Shown here: positions 10,744 to 22,473 of the stretch, in pieces
Numbering within the stretch: position 1 is the stretch's first letter
Layout of the letters: each line of letters opens with the position of its first letter
Assembly (NCBI RefSeq): GCF_000002515.2
Contig: NC_006039.1
Location: 1,364,001 to 1,428,000, forward strand
Source of the DNA: Kluyveromyces lactis
Taxonomy: Eukaryota > Ascomycota > Saccharomycetes > Saccharomycetales > Saccharomycetaceae
DNA length: 64,000 nucleotides
Direction of reading: 5' to 3'
Notes under the pieces: model-generated
Seen by the model: the letters and a program-made list of their open reading frames with translations, nothing else
The model's database searches: none
What the model was told of the DNA's origin: nothing
Made by a program: the position numbers and the translations under genes

Positions 10744-11151
10744 TTCCTATACGCTGAGAAGATATTACTCTTACACGGCAACTGCACTCTCAATCACACT
10801 CACCTAGGACGCCCTAACGAGAGAAAACTGTGTTTCTTTCATAGTCCAGCGTTTGTTTTTGGTTAGTTTCATTATTTATAATTTGACTTATATACAAATT
10901 TTGGTATCAATAAGGAATCTCAACACATACATAAATGTGGTATGTACATATGCTAAACACTTCTCCAGAAGTACAATTCAGGCGTCTTAAGCCATTTGCA
11001 AGTTTGACAACAGAAGACTAACTTACACAAAGTGTGCAGCCAGGAATTGCAGATCTTTGGGGAAACATTATTCTCTCTTATTAACAGTGTAACGCGTAAA
11101 ACTGGAATACGATTTTCTTATTATTTCATTTTAAAGTCTTTAGTGGGTAGT
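10744..11151. other. MEC1 promoter / CKS1 3' region
   Basis: This 408-base gap between two minus-strand genes holds one MCB-type ACGCGT at 11092-11097, about 350 bases upstream of MEC1 and just past the CKS1 stop. MCB sites bind MBF and drive G1/S expression (known). The rest is AT-rich with no convincing small gene. A GTATGT-to-CCAG stretch at about 10938-10971 is too short to be an intron. Confidence 0.5.
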
Positions 11152-11550
11152 TCATATATTTTGACTTTGTTGGCCTGCAGCAATTGATTTTTGCTGCTGC
11201 TGTGCGGCAGCATGCGCCGCACGTATTTCAGCCTCGTAATTCAGTGGTCTCTTAAATAGTAAAATATGTGGTTCAGGCGCATGGCATTCGTAATGTTCCC
11301 ATCCCAGAGATTGTGTAATTCCTAACCCTCTCCATTCGTCTTCTGTTAAGATTCGCAAAGTACCAGTGTCTCCGTTGAAATAATCAGAAGGTATCACTTT
11401 TAGCATGGCCTTGGGAAGCATTACATGTCTGTATTCGTGTGTATCGTCGGAGTATCTTGGTGAATAATGAATGCTATCTTGAAATTCGAGAACTCTCGTT
11501 CTTTCCTGATCAGAAAGCTTTCTGCCTTGGAAAGCGTGCGTCGAATACAT
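11152..11550 (-). CDS. CKS1: Cyclin-dependent kinase subunit Cks1
   Basis: Small Cdc28-binding adaptor that recognises phosphothreonine on Cdk substrates and is needed for cell-cycle transitions; 132 aa. Both family signatures are intact: the [19 protein letters not shown] stretch near residues 30-48 and [14 protein letters not shown] near 91-104. After the folded core comes an Ala/Gln-rich tail, as in other yeast Cks1 proteins. The ATG at 11550 gives the expected short N-terminus. It is divergent from HSL7 (357 bases between starts) and follows the MEC1 order seen in S. cerevisiae (YBR135W, YBR136W). Confidence 0.96.
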   Translation of the reverse strand: MYSTHAFQGRKLSDQERTRVLEFQDSIHYSPRYSDDTHEYRHVMLPKAMLKVIPSDYFNGDTGTLRILTEDEWRGLGITQSLGWEHYECHAPEPHILLFKRPLNYEAEIRAAHAAAQQQQKSIAAGQQSQNI

Positions 11551-11907
11551 TGTTAGATTCGATCACAACTTAAGCTATACAATTGGAGTGTTAATTAACC
11601 CTAGACTACTGATGCTGGATCTTATTCGCTCATCACATATCATGTCTTTAGCATAACTGAAAAGATCTTAGGTATTAAAATAGTATTGTTTACAAAAAAA
11701 AAATGAAAATAAATATTGTTTAGGACAGAAACCAGATCCGTCACTATTGATGGTCAGAGATGAGGTAAAAGAATAGGACACAGAGCTATCACTGGTGTAG
11801 TGTCTACCATAATTACGGTATAGCTGAAGAAGGGTTTACCAATAAACGTTTGACTGTTGTTGTGAAACTGTTCTGCGTGCTGCGTTTGTGTGTTTGTATG
11901 TGCTGAA
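11551..11907. other. Shared CKS1-HSL7 divergent promoter
   Basis: A 357-base divergent promoter between two cell-cycle genes. It includes an A-run at about 11694-11702. I see no clear MCB, SCB, Reb1 or Cbf1 site and no RNA gene. Confidence 0.5.
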
Positions 11908-14244
11908 ATGGCAAGTCGAAGTAATGTTTTCGTCGGGATCAAACCTCACAGTGAACATTCCGCTGATGTTCTTGGAACTTCTTCTACAGATAAAAGAGTA
12001 GAGAATTATGACTATGTGCTGCTGCCCTTGACAAATACCAGATACAAGGATGCCATGAAGGCCAAGTTTGAAGATTTTCGAGATCACGGTCATGGATGGA
12101 ATGAAGAACTAAAGTTAGATCCTCCTCAATTGCAAGAGCTGGGGGTATTGCCATCTAATGGAAATGTTTCATATATTGGATTGGTCTCTTACTTTTTAGA
12201 GCTCGAGAGCCATGATGCTGATGTCCGGACTTTATCTTTGCAAGTGTTGGAGCACGAATTGCATTATGCAAATTTCGTTGGAATCAGACAGGTTATCTTA
12301 GCTCCTCCTAAAAAGTTACACACGCTTCATTACTACGCACAATCTTTGTGTACAGTATTTGATACTTTTAAAGAAGCGTGTCCGACAATATCTATTTCGT
12401 TACCTTTGTTTGAAGATTCAGATCCACTTTCGACTTGGGAACTGTGGAACACGATCAGGAAAATGTGCGGATACGAGCCTAAATTGACTGTATCTCTAGC
12501 TCTACCTAGACAGAAGACTCCCAGTTTTGTGCTAAACAGATGGCTGAGCGAACCTGTCACATGTCTTTTGATCTCTGCATCCATATTCACAACAAATCAA
12601 TACAATTACCCTGTATTGAATAAATTTAATCAGCATTTAATCACTGAGTTCCAACGTGTTAACGGTAACGCATCAACATTTGGCGAACTAGCTATCGTTT
12701 TACATGGTATGGAGAAATACACGGATAAACTCAAAATTGAACCTACACAGTACCTAGAATACCTCAATTATTTATTGAAAAAGGGAGATAAGCTCATACT
12801 AATGGAGACCCAAGATGTTGTCCACAGTGCACCTACAATCATGCCTCCGCTACTACCCCATCATGATAATCTTTCGAATGCAGTTTACCAAGTTTTCGAA
12901 AAGGATACTGTCAAGTACGAATTATACGAGAGGGCTATCATGGTCGCTGTATCTGAAATTTTGACAGAAAATTCGTCCAGTTGGAGAGGCCCTACAGAAC
13001 TTATCACATTAGTTGCAGGTGCAGGCAGGGGTCCATTGGTGGATAAGACATTCCAAGTGTTACATAAACTTGGAGTAACCAACTTCAGGCTATTGGCTAT
13101 CGAAAAAAACCCACAAGCACTTCTCTATTTACAGAAACGCAACTTTGAACACTGGGACAACAAAGTTGAAGTTATCCGTACTGACATCCGAGAATGGGAT
13201 GAAAATATTAAAGTCGATCTCTGCATCAGTGAACTTTTGGGGTCTTTCGGCTGTAACGAGTTATCTCCCGAATGTATTGCTCCAATAGAAGCTTTCCATT
13301 CAAAACCTAACACAAGGTTTATTCCTCAAGGATATAGTTCCTATGCGTCTCCTATATCATCTCCAATTTTATACCAAAGCCTCATTGAAAAAGGACCAGA
13401 ATATCTCGAAAAACCTTCAATAATTCACAATGTTCCATATTGCCGTACATCATCCAGAGTAAATGAAATATGGTCATTCTCACATTTGCATCAACAACAG
13501 CATCAATTTAACAAAAGTTCAATATCCCACTTTCGAGTAAAGCATAAAAGTGAAATTCATGGTATTGCTGGATACTTTATTGCAACATTATACGGAGATA
13601 TAACCTTGAGCATAGTTCCAAATGACTCTGTCATTAAAACTTTAGAAGATCAGGAAAATTCTAACATAGATAACTCCAGAAGCCATAACGGATCAACTGC
13701 CACTAAAGTGAATCATACGGAAAATATGAAATCATGGTCACCAATGTTTTTCCCCTTGAAGGAACCCTTGTTCTTAAATGATGACACTGAACTTGAAGTA
13801 TTCATTACTAGAAATGACTTAAATAGCAGAGTTTGGTACGAATGGTCTGTATCATCATTTGTATACCTTGTGTCAAGTTCGGAAATACCAAAATCCGAAG
13901 GAGAAAGAGTACCCAGAACTGGATCGAAAGAAAATGCTGATATAGATACTCAGAACCTGACTAAAGCCTTCGCACGATTCGGTCCTCAGAATGACTCCTC
14001 AGAAATAGAAGACAAGTATTTTGAAGACTCAATCAATCATACCAATTTCATGTCAGGTAGAACAAATGAATGGGATAGTGTAAAAGACCTGCATGAGATA
14101 CAAAATAGACATGATTCATCTAATCTAACTAAAGATCAAGAACAACGGAAAAAATCACTAACAGAAGAATATCATGTCAGAGTTAGGACTAATATTTCCA
14201 AATTGCATAATCCCAATGGATGCATATATTCGATTCCTCTATAA
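11908..14244 (+). CDS. HSL7: PRMT5-family methyltransferase Hsl7
   Basis: Ortholog of S. cerevisiae Hsl7 (YBR133C), a type II protein arginine methyltransferase of the PRMT5 family. With Hsl1 at the bud neck it promotes degradation of Swe1, linking septin assembly to mitotic entry. 778 aa. A TIM-barrel-like N-terminal half precedes the SAM-binding motif VAGAGRGPLVD (about residue 368) and the double-glutamate catalytic loop SELLGSFGCNELSPE (about 441-455), both intact. The C-terminus ends in a short Leu-rich stretch after an acidic linker. The open frame reaches 11890, but that codon is GTG; the ATG at 11908 gives MASRSNVFVGIKP, matching the Hsl7 N-terminus. It converges with the Dilute-domain gene (78 bases between stops). 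Confidence 0.95.
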   Translation: MASRSNVFVGIKPHSEHSADVLGTSSTDKRVENYDYVLLPLTNTRYKDAMKAKFEDFRDHGHGWNEELKLDPPQLQELGVLPSNGNVSYIGLVSYFLELESHDADVRTLSLQVLEHELHYANFVGIRQVILAPPKKLHTLHYYAQSLCTVFDTFKEACPTISISLPLFEDSDPLSTWELWNTIRKMCGYEPKLTVSLALPRQKTPSFVLNRWLSEPVTCLLISASIFTTNQYNYPVLNKFNQHLITEFQRVNGNASTFGELAIVLHGMEKYTDKLKIEPTQYLEYLNYLLKKGDKLILMETQDVVHSAPTIMPPLLPHHDNLSNAVYQVFEKDTVKYELYERAIMVAVSEILTENSSSWRGPTELITLVAGAGRGPLVDKTFQVLHKLGVTNFRLLAIEKNPQALLYLQKRNFEHWDNKVEVIRTDIREWDENIKVDLCISELLGSFGCNELSPECIAPIEAFHSKPNTRFIPQGYSSYASPISSPILYQSLIEKGPEYLEKPSIIHNVPYCRTSSRVNEIWSFSHLHQQQHQFNKSSISHFRVKHKSEIHGIAGYFIATLYGDITLSIVPNDSVIKTLEDQENSNIDNSRSHNGSTATKVNHTENMKSWSPMFFPLKEPLFLNDDTELEVFITRNDLNSRVWYEWSVSSFVYLVSSSEIPKSEGERVPRTGSKENADIDTQNLTKAFARFGPQNDSSEIEDKYFEDSINHTNFMSGRTNEWDSVKDLHEIQNRHDSSNLTKDQEQRKKSLTEEYHVRVRTNISKLHNPNGCIYSIPL

Positions 14245-14323
14245 ACAAGGCATTTATAAAAATCGAAGCAAACTTTAACCATTTAGTTTAAATCCGCATA
14301 TCAATAAATTATTTACTTAATGT

Positions 14324-16579
14324 TCACCAAGGATTTTCTGTAAGTTTCATTTCATTAGAGGTCCAAACTGCATGTGCAGCGGGTTTTGGTTCGTCCATGT
14401 CTTCAAAGGCATTAGATGACACCTCAAACTGATTATCAATTTTGATCTGGTCATGAATTTCGTCTATTTCATCTTGTATCGCAATTGGTAAAATCGGCAA
14501 AAATCTATAACTGGACTCGCATTCATCATATAAAAAGTATAGCTCTTGAAGGGTAGGTAGAGTTAGCTTAACAGAAAATTCGATGTCAAGTAAAACGGGT
14601 TGTTGATCTTTGATAGCTTTCACCTTTTGCTTCAAAAGTTTCTTCATGCTGGTTTTTCCTTCATTGAGTTCATATCTGTAACGATCCAACGATTTATACA
14701 ACTGTGTAACGTTTAATCGGCTTAACCTATCAATAGTACCATTCAGAACATCTTCATTCGGATCCAAGGAAGTGGCAACTTGTAACCATTGTAATAGTTG
14801 ATAAACTGGTTCCAAATGAAATTGCCAGATATGTGCAAAAGATTGGTAAAAGAATAATGAGTTTGATTCGTCCGTACAAGGTTCCTTTTTGATCGGTTTA
14901 TAGAAATAAACGTTTTCAAGAGGTTGAGAAGGCTTCTTCAGATCAATGGATCCAACATCTTGAACTATAGTCAGTGGGAACCTTTGCCACATGAAGTCAT
15001 CCATTAGATCGGGCTTCTGGACAGAAAAGTTATGGTTTTTCACCCAATCTTGTAAGATCGAGAGATTCAATCTTATTTGCATCGCGTGTGCTCTTGAAGA
15101 GAGTTGCTTAGATTGTATAATCTCGTTGAAAATTGTATTAGCCAACCACTTAGATGATATAGACAAGCACTGTTGCAAAAGAACTGGATGAATGTCATGC
15201 AAGTCGAAAACATATGTCAAGGCACCAAAAATCTGAACGATTTTAAGAGGAGAAGGTTTCATTTGTTCCTTTACTGAGGGAGGATACAAAAGCTGAAGAA
15301 TGTCGTCATATGAATCATGTTTCATACGCTTGAGCTTCCGCTTCTTGAAAAAGTTCCAGTCATTTTTGTACAACGTTTCCTTAACATCAGAGATCGTTGT
15401 ATATTCAAGGATTCCAGGATGTAATAATGGTTCTAGTCTTGAATTGATGGATGCCGATAGATTTTTTATTAACAGTAGAATGGAGTCTATAATATCCTGT
15501 AATAAATGGGGGTATGCAGGGAAGACCATTTCGTCACGATACATGTAATAATACAATAGGTTGAGATATCCCAACGTATAAGATTGCTTTAGGATGTCCT
15601 GGTTCGGATCTGCCGCTAATAACTTTTGAAGACATGAGTTATGGATAGATTCAATCATGGTTCTATTATGCCTTTTGTGATGAGCGTATCTGATGCATTG
15701 GAAAGTAACTGCGGCCGCAATGTTGGGTTTATGAGGGTATTTGTTTGGAAGTTTTGCAACCAATGAAGATAAACTTTCGATATCCAAACTAGTAAAAGAG
15801 ATGTATTGCCTAGGTTCAAGATGCTTGTAATTAAACTCGGAATCTGGAGGAATATCAGGTTTAACATCAAGTATAGCCGAACGACTTTCAGGTTCGAAAT
15901 ATGCAGTATTATCATCTATGTCATCATGCAATCTCATATCCACAGTCCGTAAATTCAACTCATCAATGGTCGGATCAATTGCAGTATTCATTTCTGGTGG
16001 TGCTTTATACAAATCAGGCAAATCTTTTGGTTTACCATTGAACACCTGATGTATATCCATGAATGAATAAATAGCGGTTCCCGGTACCAATAATGATTGC
16101 ACCGATTGTCCAGTGCTGGTTGTATAGAACATGTCTAACTTATCAGAAAATCTCATCAATTCCGTTAAACACGCATATCGATTCAAATAACAACACCACA
16201 TGATGGGCGTCCAATGGTTTAAATCATCAGTAAGGTTTAAATCCAATCCCTTCTTATAACTTTCCCTGTTACTTAGTAACGTCTCTAAGAACGGTAGTCT
16301 GTCATACGCAATACAATACGTTATTACAGGAACACCAGTTAGACGTTTATCATTAACATTTAGACTTTCAACTGCAGATTGAAATTCCATCTCACTGGAG
16401 TCGATATCTTCCAGTAATTTATAAACATGTCCCCATTTAGAGTCATCGATAGAGTTTCGTAGACTTTGCTTAAGTTTATCCAATTGATCGTCTGTGCTGC
16501 CATTCAATATATTCAAACCTGCCACTCCATGGTTAAGAGTGCTTGACCCGACACTTCTCCACGGGTCATCAATATCCAT
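14324..16579 (-). CDS. Dilute-domain protein, YPR089W-like
   Basis: 751-aa protein resembling the fungal Dilute-domain proteins with degenerate N-terminal ankyrin-like repeats; the S. cerevisiae relative is YPR089W, whose molecular role is not established. The N-terminal third has ankyrin-like helices (residues about 50-150, including a DDLNHWTPIMWCCYLNRYA segment). The middle and C-terminal part matches the class V myosin cargo-binding (DIL) fold, with a helical run around 440-600. No motor domain is present. Its place next to NVJ2 and the YBR132-136 genes fits the shared ancestral order, since NVJ2 is YPR091C. The start at 16579 is the first ATG. Homology rests on recalled domain features and synteny, so the name is less certain than for its neighbours. 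Confidence 0.75.
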   Translation of the reverse strand: MDIDDPWRSVGSSTLNHGVAGLNILNGSTDDQLDKLKQSLRNSIDDSKWGHVYKLLEDIDSSEMEFQSAVESLNVNDKRLTGVPVITYCIAYDRLPFLETLLSNRESYKKGLDLNLTDDLNHWTPIMWCCYLNRYACLTELMRFSDKLDMFYTTSTGQSVQSLLVPGTAIYSFMDIHQVFNGKPKDLPDLYKAPPEMNTAIDPTIDELNLRTVDMRLHDDIDDNTAYFEPESRSAILDVKPDIPPDSEFNYKHLEPRQYISFTSLDIESLSSLVAKLPNKYPHKPNIAAAVTFQCIRYAHHKRHNRTMIESIHNSCLQKLLAADPNQDILKQSYTLGYLNLLYYYMYRDEMVFPAYPHLLQDIIDSILLLIKNLSASINSRLEPLLHPGILEYTTISDVKETLYKNDWNFFKKRKLKRMKHDSYDDILQLLYPPSVKEQMKPSPLKIVQIFGALTYVFDLHDIHPVLLQQCLSISSKWLANTIFNEIIQSKQLSSRAHAMQIRLNLSILQDWVKNHNFSVQKPDLMDDFMWQRFPLTIVQDVGSIDLKKPSQPLENVYFYKPIKKEPCTDESNSLFFYQSFAHIWQFHLEPVYQLLQWLQVATSLDPNEDVLNGTIDRLSRLNVTQLYKSLDRYRYELNEGKTSMKKLLKQKVKAIKDQQPVLLDIEFSVKLTLPTLQELYFLYDECESSYRFLPILPIAIQDEIDEIHDQIKIDNQFEVSSNAFEDMDEPKPAAHAVWTSNEMKLTENPW

Positions 16580-16910
16580 GGTTTATTACCGGAGGAATAA
16601 CCGTTATATTTATAGTAATAAGAACCGAAGATCCTGAAGAATAAAGAGGTCTTTTTAAAAATATAGCACTTTAACCGAAAGTGAACTTTTCACTTCTTTC
16701 GTACAGAAATTATTGAAGTAATTTATCTTACTTGTAGTTTCTCAGAACAAATGGGTCAAGTTCAGACTAAACCTGACCTTCGATCCATTACGCAATTTAC
16801 GCACATTATGTGTATGAATATTATATCGCCTTTAATATACATTTCTTCGATTTTGGGATTTTCTAAAGCCGGGTCACATTGGAATGCATCCTGGATAAAA
16901 GCCATCGTTG

Positions 16911-16918
16911 TTACCCGG
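16911..16918 (+). promoter_or_regulatory. Reb1 site
   Basis: TTACCCGG, the exact core of the yeast general regulatory factor Reb1, lies 332 bases upstream of the Dilute-domain gene start. Reb1 keeps promoters nucleosome-free and insulates divergent units (known). Confidence 0.6.
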
Positions 16919-16947
16919 CATAAAGTCGAAAAATAAAACCCCAACAT

Positions 16948-16959
16948 GATCACGTGATC
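16948..16959. promoter_or_regulatory. Cbf1/E-box palindrome
   Basis: GATCACGTGATC is a perfect 12-bp palindrome centred on CACGTG and matches the ideal Cbf1 site on both strands. It sits 30 bases from the Reb1 site, so the two together probably define the nucleosome-free region of this promoter. Confidence 0.6.
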
Positions 16960-17261
16960 CGAAATGCCTGGCTGGGATGTACGTTCTTCAAACGAAGGGA
17001 CCAACTTCTCGAGAGAGTGAAAAAATGTGACATCTACCATGTAAATAATATCATTACTTGAGTGCACTTTACTTCTATATAAGCTCTATTCCATTCACAA
17101 TACTAAACTACTCCAACTCTAGGAATTATCCACAGGTTTTTTTCTCCATCAGTAGTTCCTGTTATTGTTCCTGTGCTTCTGGGGAAACAGCCATACTTGG
17201 GGGACATGCTAGAAACTAAAAGCTTAAATACTAGCTGATTGCTTTACAGAAAGGTACAATT

Positions 17262-17499
17262 ATGAGCAAACAGAAACACTACATCCGTGATCAGTGTATG
17301 TTTCGTGTACATAGCTATTCGAGAAAGTATATGGCAGATTTGGACTCTATCTCCGAAAAAGAAATAGTGTAAGTAGAACTCATTCGCAGTGTTGTCGTGA
17401 TAATTGAAAAGGTCATCTACTTATGCACTAATGAAAATTTTTTCCCTTTTCCCCTGCTCCAGATTGTTTCTGTTTCTATTGAAACAGATGTACATGTAA
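17262..17499 (+). CDS. Possible two-exon tiny ORF upstream of AGP2
   Basis: An ATG at 17262 opens 107 bases that end exactly at a GTAAGT (17369). The putative intron (17369-17462, 94 bases) has a CACTAAT branch-like element (17426-17432) 31 bases before the AG and a strong pyrimidine tract ending CTCCAG. Joining gives 47 codons ending in a hydrophobic EIVLFLFLLKQMYM tail with TAA at 17497-17499; unspliced it stops after 36 codons. It could be a small gene, a uORF of AGP2, or chance. I recognise no homolog. Confidence 0.3.
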
Positions 17500-17698
17500 T
17501 TGTCCGGTAATTAAAAAAGTTTTGTTCGAAATTAACCTGGGATTTATGACTCTCGAGCTGAAAATGGTTGTGCCATTTTGGTACTTACTAAACGTACATA
17601 CATATAAATTTACATTTACATATACATATAAATACGTATGTGTATGGTAAGCTTTCTATGAGCAATTAGTGGTATTCAGTGTAGAGTTATCCTTTCGT

Positions 17699-19405
17699 AT
17701 GACCAATAACTATATACGTTTAGACCAAGAGGGAAGTAGTGTAATTAAGGGATTGATGCCAGGGTCTATATCTTCGTCATCAAAGAAAAAAGTTCAAGAG
17801 TCAGAAGAGATAGTCATATCTTCTGATGATAACAGCAGTTATTTCAACAACTCTACGTCGAGAAAACTTCAGAATCGTCATGTGCAACTTATAGGTATAT
17901 CAGGTGTCATTGGGACAGCGTTGTTTGTCAGTATCGGTAAGGCGTTATACCGTGGTGGACCGGTATCGTTAATTCTTGGATTTTCGTTATGGTGTATTCC
18001 GATTCTCTGTATTACAGTCAGCACAGCAGAGATGGTTTGTTATTTACCAATCTCTTCTCCGTTCTTGAGGATGGCCAAGAGATGTTGCAATGATTCGTTA
18101 GCTGTTACTGCGGGGTGGAATTTCTGGTTTCTTGAGTGTGTTCAAATCCCTTTTGAGATTGTTGCGGTCAATACCATTCTGCATTATTGGAGAGATGATT
18201 TCTCTCCAGCTATCCCATTATGTGTACAAGTTCTGCTTTATATTGGAATATCGTTATTCGCAGTAAGGTGCTACGGTGAGACAGAAGCATTTTTGGCTAG
18301 TTTTAAGATTTTATTAGCTATTGGATTGTTTCTGTTTACGTTCATTACAATGCTTGGTGGGAACCCGAAGCACGACAGATATGGCTTCCGTTATATTACA
18401 GATACCAAATTTAAGCAATATTTCCCCAACAATGAAGGGTCGTCTTCGATGGGTTATTTCCAAGGTTTCCTTGCATGTGTCATCCAAGCGAGTTTTACTA
18501 TCGCAGGTCCCGATTATGTTGCCATGATTGCTGGTGAATGTAAACTTCCCAGAAAAGTTTTGCCAGTTGCTTTCAAGCAAGTTTTCATTAGGTTAACAGT
18601 ACTATTCCTCGGTGGGTGTTTATGTGTTGGTATTGTATGCTCAAGTAACGATCCAAACCTAACAGCTGTCATCAACAATCCAAGGCCAGGAGCTGGGTCT
18701 TCACCTTATGTCATCGCAATGAACAACTTGGGTATCAAAGTACTACCAGATGTTGTTAACGCTGCATTAGTAACTGCCGCATTTTCTGCAGGTAACGCAT
18801 ATACTTATTGTTCTTCTAGAACACTTTACGGATTGTCCTTGGACGGATATGCTCCAAAACTTTTCCAATACTGTACAAAGAGTGGGGTTCCAATCAATGC
18901 CGTTCTTGTGTCTTTAGCGTGGGCATTCATAAGTTTACTACAATTGGGCTCAAACAGTGCTGTTGTTCTAAACTGGCTCATAAATTTAATCACTGCATCT
19001 CAACTTATCAATTTTTCCATTTTATGTGTTATCTATTTATCATTCAGGAGGGCCTACATTAAACAGCATCCTTCAGGAGAGTTGCCTGAATTACCTTTCA
19101 AGTCTTGGGGTCAACCTTATACGGCCTATTGTGGTCTTTTTGCTGTAACTCTGATGATTGGGGTTCAAGGATACACTGTATTCTTGCACGGTTCTTGGGA
19201 AGTTCAAAGTTTCTTGTTTTGTTACCTAATGGTCTTCATTGACCTCGGCATTTTCCTGTTATGTTTCTTTGTATACAAGAGAACTAGAGACCCATGGGTT
19301 AAGCCTGAAGATGCAGATCTTTTAACGGGCATGGACGAGGTTGAAGAGCATGAACTATCACTTGGTTTCGAAAAGTACGCTCTCAGACCAACTCCAGACT
19401 GTTAA
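17699..19405 (+). CDS. AGP2: Plasma-membrane amino-acid/polyamine/carnitine permease Agp2
   Basis: Ortholog of S. cerevisiae Agp2 (YBR132C), an APC-superfamily (YAT family) permease-like protein of the plasma membrane, implicated in carnitine and polyamine uptake and in sensing that sets expression of other transporters. 568 aa. A charged, Ser-rich cytosolic N-terminus (about 70 residues) is followed by about 12 membrane segments. The first core begins RKLQNRHVQLIGISGVIGTA, the family signature, and the conserved AGNAYTYCSSRTLYGL stretch is present. The frame is open from 17669, but that codon is GTG; the first ATG is 17699. The promoter is long and carries Reb1 and Cbf1 sites. Confidence 0.95.
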   Translation: MTNNYIRLDQEGSSVIKGLMPGSISSSSKKKVQESEEIVISSDDNSSYFNNSTSRKLQNRHVQLIGISGVIGTALFVSIGKALYRGGPVSLILGFSLWCIPILCITVSTAEMVCYLPISSPFLRMAKRCCNDSLAVTAGWNFWFLECVQIPFEIVAVNTILHYWRDDFSPAIPLCVQVLLYIGISLFAVRCYGETEAFLASFKILLAIGLFLFTFITMLGGNPKHDRYGFRYITDTKFKQYFPNNEGSSSMGYFQGFLACVIQASFTIAGPDYVAMIAGECKLPRKVLPVAFKQVFIRLTVLFLGGCLCVGIVCSSNDPNLTAVINNPRPGAGSSPYVIAMNNLGIKVLPDVVNAALVTAAFSAGNAYTYCSSRTLYGLSLDGYAPKLFQYCTKSGVPINAVLVSLAWAFISLLQLGSNSAVVLNWLINLITASQLINFSILCVIYLSFRRAYIKQHPSGELPELPFKSWGQPYTAYCGLFAVTLMIGVQGYTVFLHGSWEVQSFLFCYLMVFIDLGIFLLCFFVYKRTRDPWVKPEDADLLTGMDEVEEHELSLGFEKYALRPTPDC

Positions 19406-21332
<1,927 letters not shown>

Positions 21333-21604
21333 GAGATCGAAGCAATTTTTTAGTCACGCATATAAAAATGTAGTGCGCTATTCCATCCATCATCTTTATT
21401 TTAATAGTACGTACACTAACTACAATGTAATAGTCAACCCAGAACGGACGGTGGACTATCAATAAAGAACAAAATAAAGTGCAGTGAATATAGTTCACAG
21501 ATACTTAACAACGATATATTTATACATACGTCTTTTAAACCCTTCTAAAAAGAGAGGAAAGGGCTTTCAGTGTGGGATCTCTTCATTGAAGAGGATAAGC
21601 AACA

Positions 21605-22102
21605 CTAGTTTCCCGAGCCTCTAGTGTTCAAGATCAAGGCAACAATCATACCATAAAGACCCAAAACTTCTGAAAAAATTAGAATTAGAACTATTCCAAC
21701 AAATAGCCTTGGTTGATGCATATACTTCCTCACTCCAACATCTCCCACGATTCCAATCGCATAACCACTACTTAGACACGCGAACCCAACACAAAGCCCG
21801 CAACTCAAGTGCATGAACCCATTAAAGAGGGTATAGTCTTCAGTAGGTGAAAGACCACCTGCGATCAAGACTGCCACCACAAGTCCATACACCGCTAGAA
21901 TACCACTCATAACCACAGGAATTAAAGACTTCATAATCAATTCTGGTTTGAAAGTACCGATACCTGAGATACCGATACCAGACTTGGCCGTCCCAATGGC
22001 AGCACCAAGACACGATAGAATCATAGCAAATGCACAACCGGCAAACCCAAAGAATGGGGCGAACAAAGGAGCATATTGATCCTCTGAAATGGCCTGTGAC
22101 AT
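21605..22102 (-). CDS. VMA11: V-ATPase proteolipid subunit c' (Vma11)
   Basis: Membrane-embedded rotor-ring subunit of the vacuolar H+-ATPase V0 sector. 165 aa made almost entirely of transmembrane helices. The proton-carrying glutamate lies at residue 145 in [11 protein letters not shown], the position used by S. cerevisiae Vma11 rather than Vma3 or Vma16. The N-terminal extension before the first helix and the length also fit c'. It is divergent from NSL1 (371 bases between starts). Confidence 0.95.
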
Positions 22103-22473
22103 TATCGATTTTACAATTAATCCACTTTTCTATTTGGAAATGAGTCCTAGAATACCGTTTTATCTCCAGAAGCCTCGAACAATTGATCAAAACAAAGTAA
22201 CCAAGTACACAGAACGTTACTACACTAGATTAACCAACACGATAACGGTACAATATCTGTCGCTTCCCTGAAAACCTTCAATTAATTCGCTGATAATCCC
22301 TATATAAATTGAACATATGTTTCCATGTTTTAAATTTTTGAATTGAAATAATATTGAAATAATATCAAGATAAAGTCCATCATCTACAAGAAAATGCGTA
22401 AACAGATGAAAACAAAGCAGGATACCTCCAGCAGAAAGGTAGAGAACGGTCAAAACATTGGTACCTACAAACT
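22103..22473. other. VMA11-NSL1 divergent promoter
   Basis: 371 bases, AT-rich. A 43-codon ATG-started ORF (from 22140, plus strand) looks like chance. I see no strong regulatory motif or RNA gene. Confidence 0.4.

Larger units (their letters stand above)
16580..17698. other. Divergent promoter region, Dilute-domain gene / AGP2
   Basis: 1.1 kb of mostly regulatory-looking DNA. It holds a short inverted repeat AAGTGAA-CTT-TTCACTT (16679-16695), a Reb1 site, a perfect Cbf1 palindrome, a 7-bp-arm hairpin CTGTTTC-TATT-GAAACAG (17470-17487), an alternating purine/pyrimidine AT-rich tract (about 17592-17646), and a possible tiny spliced ORF at 17262-17499. Overlapping ORFs at 16751-17067 look spurious. 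Confidence 0.5.

Noticed and set aside
10938-10971. GTATGT...TGCTAAAC...CCAG mini-intron
   Set aside because: Only about 34 bases, too short for a yeast intron, with no flanking exons.
16751-17067. Overlapping ORFs of 61 and about 100 codons on opposite strands
   Set aside because: They overlay a Reb1 site and a Cbf1 palindrome, the longer one starts with GTG, and no homology is recognised; treated as promoter DNA.
21840-22190. 116-codon ORF overlapping VMA11
   Set aside because: Frame-shifted shadow of the VMA11 coding sequence.
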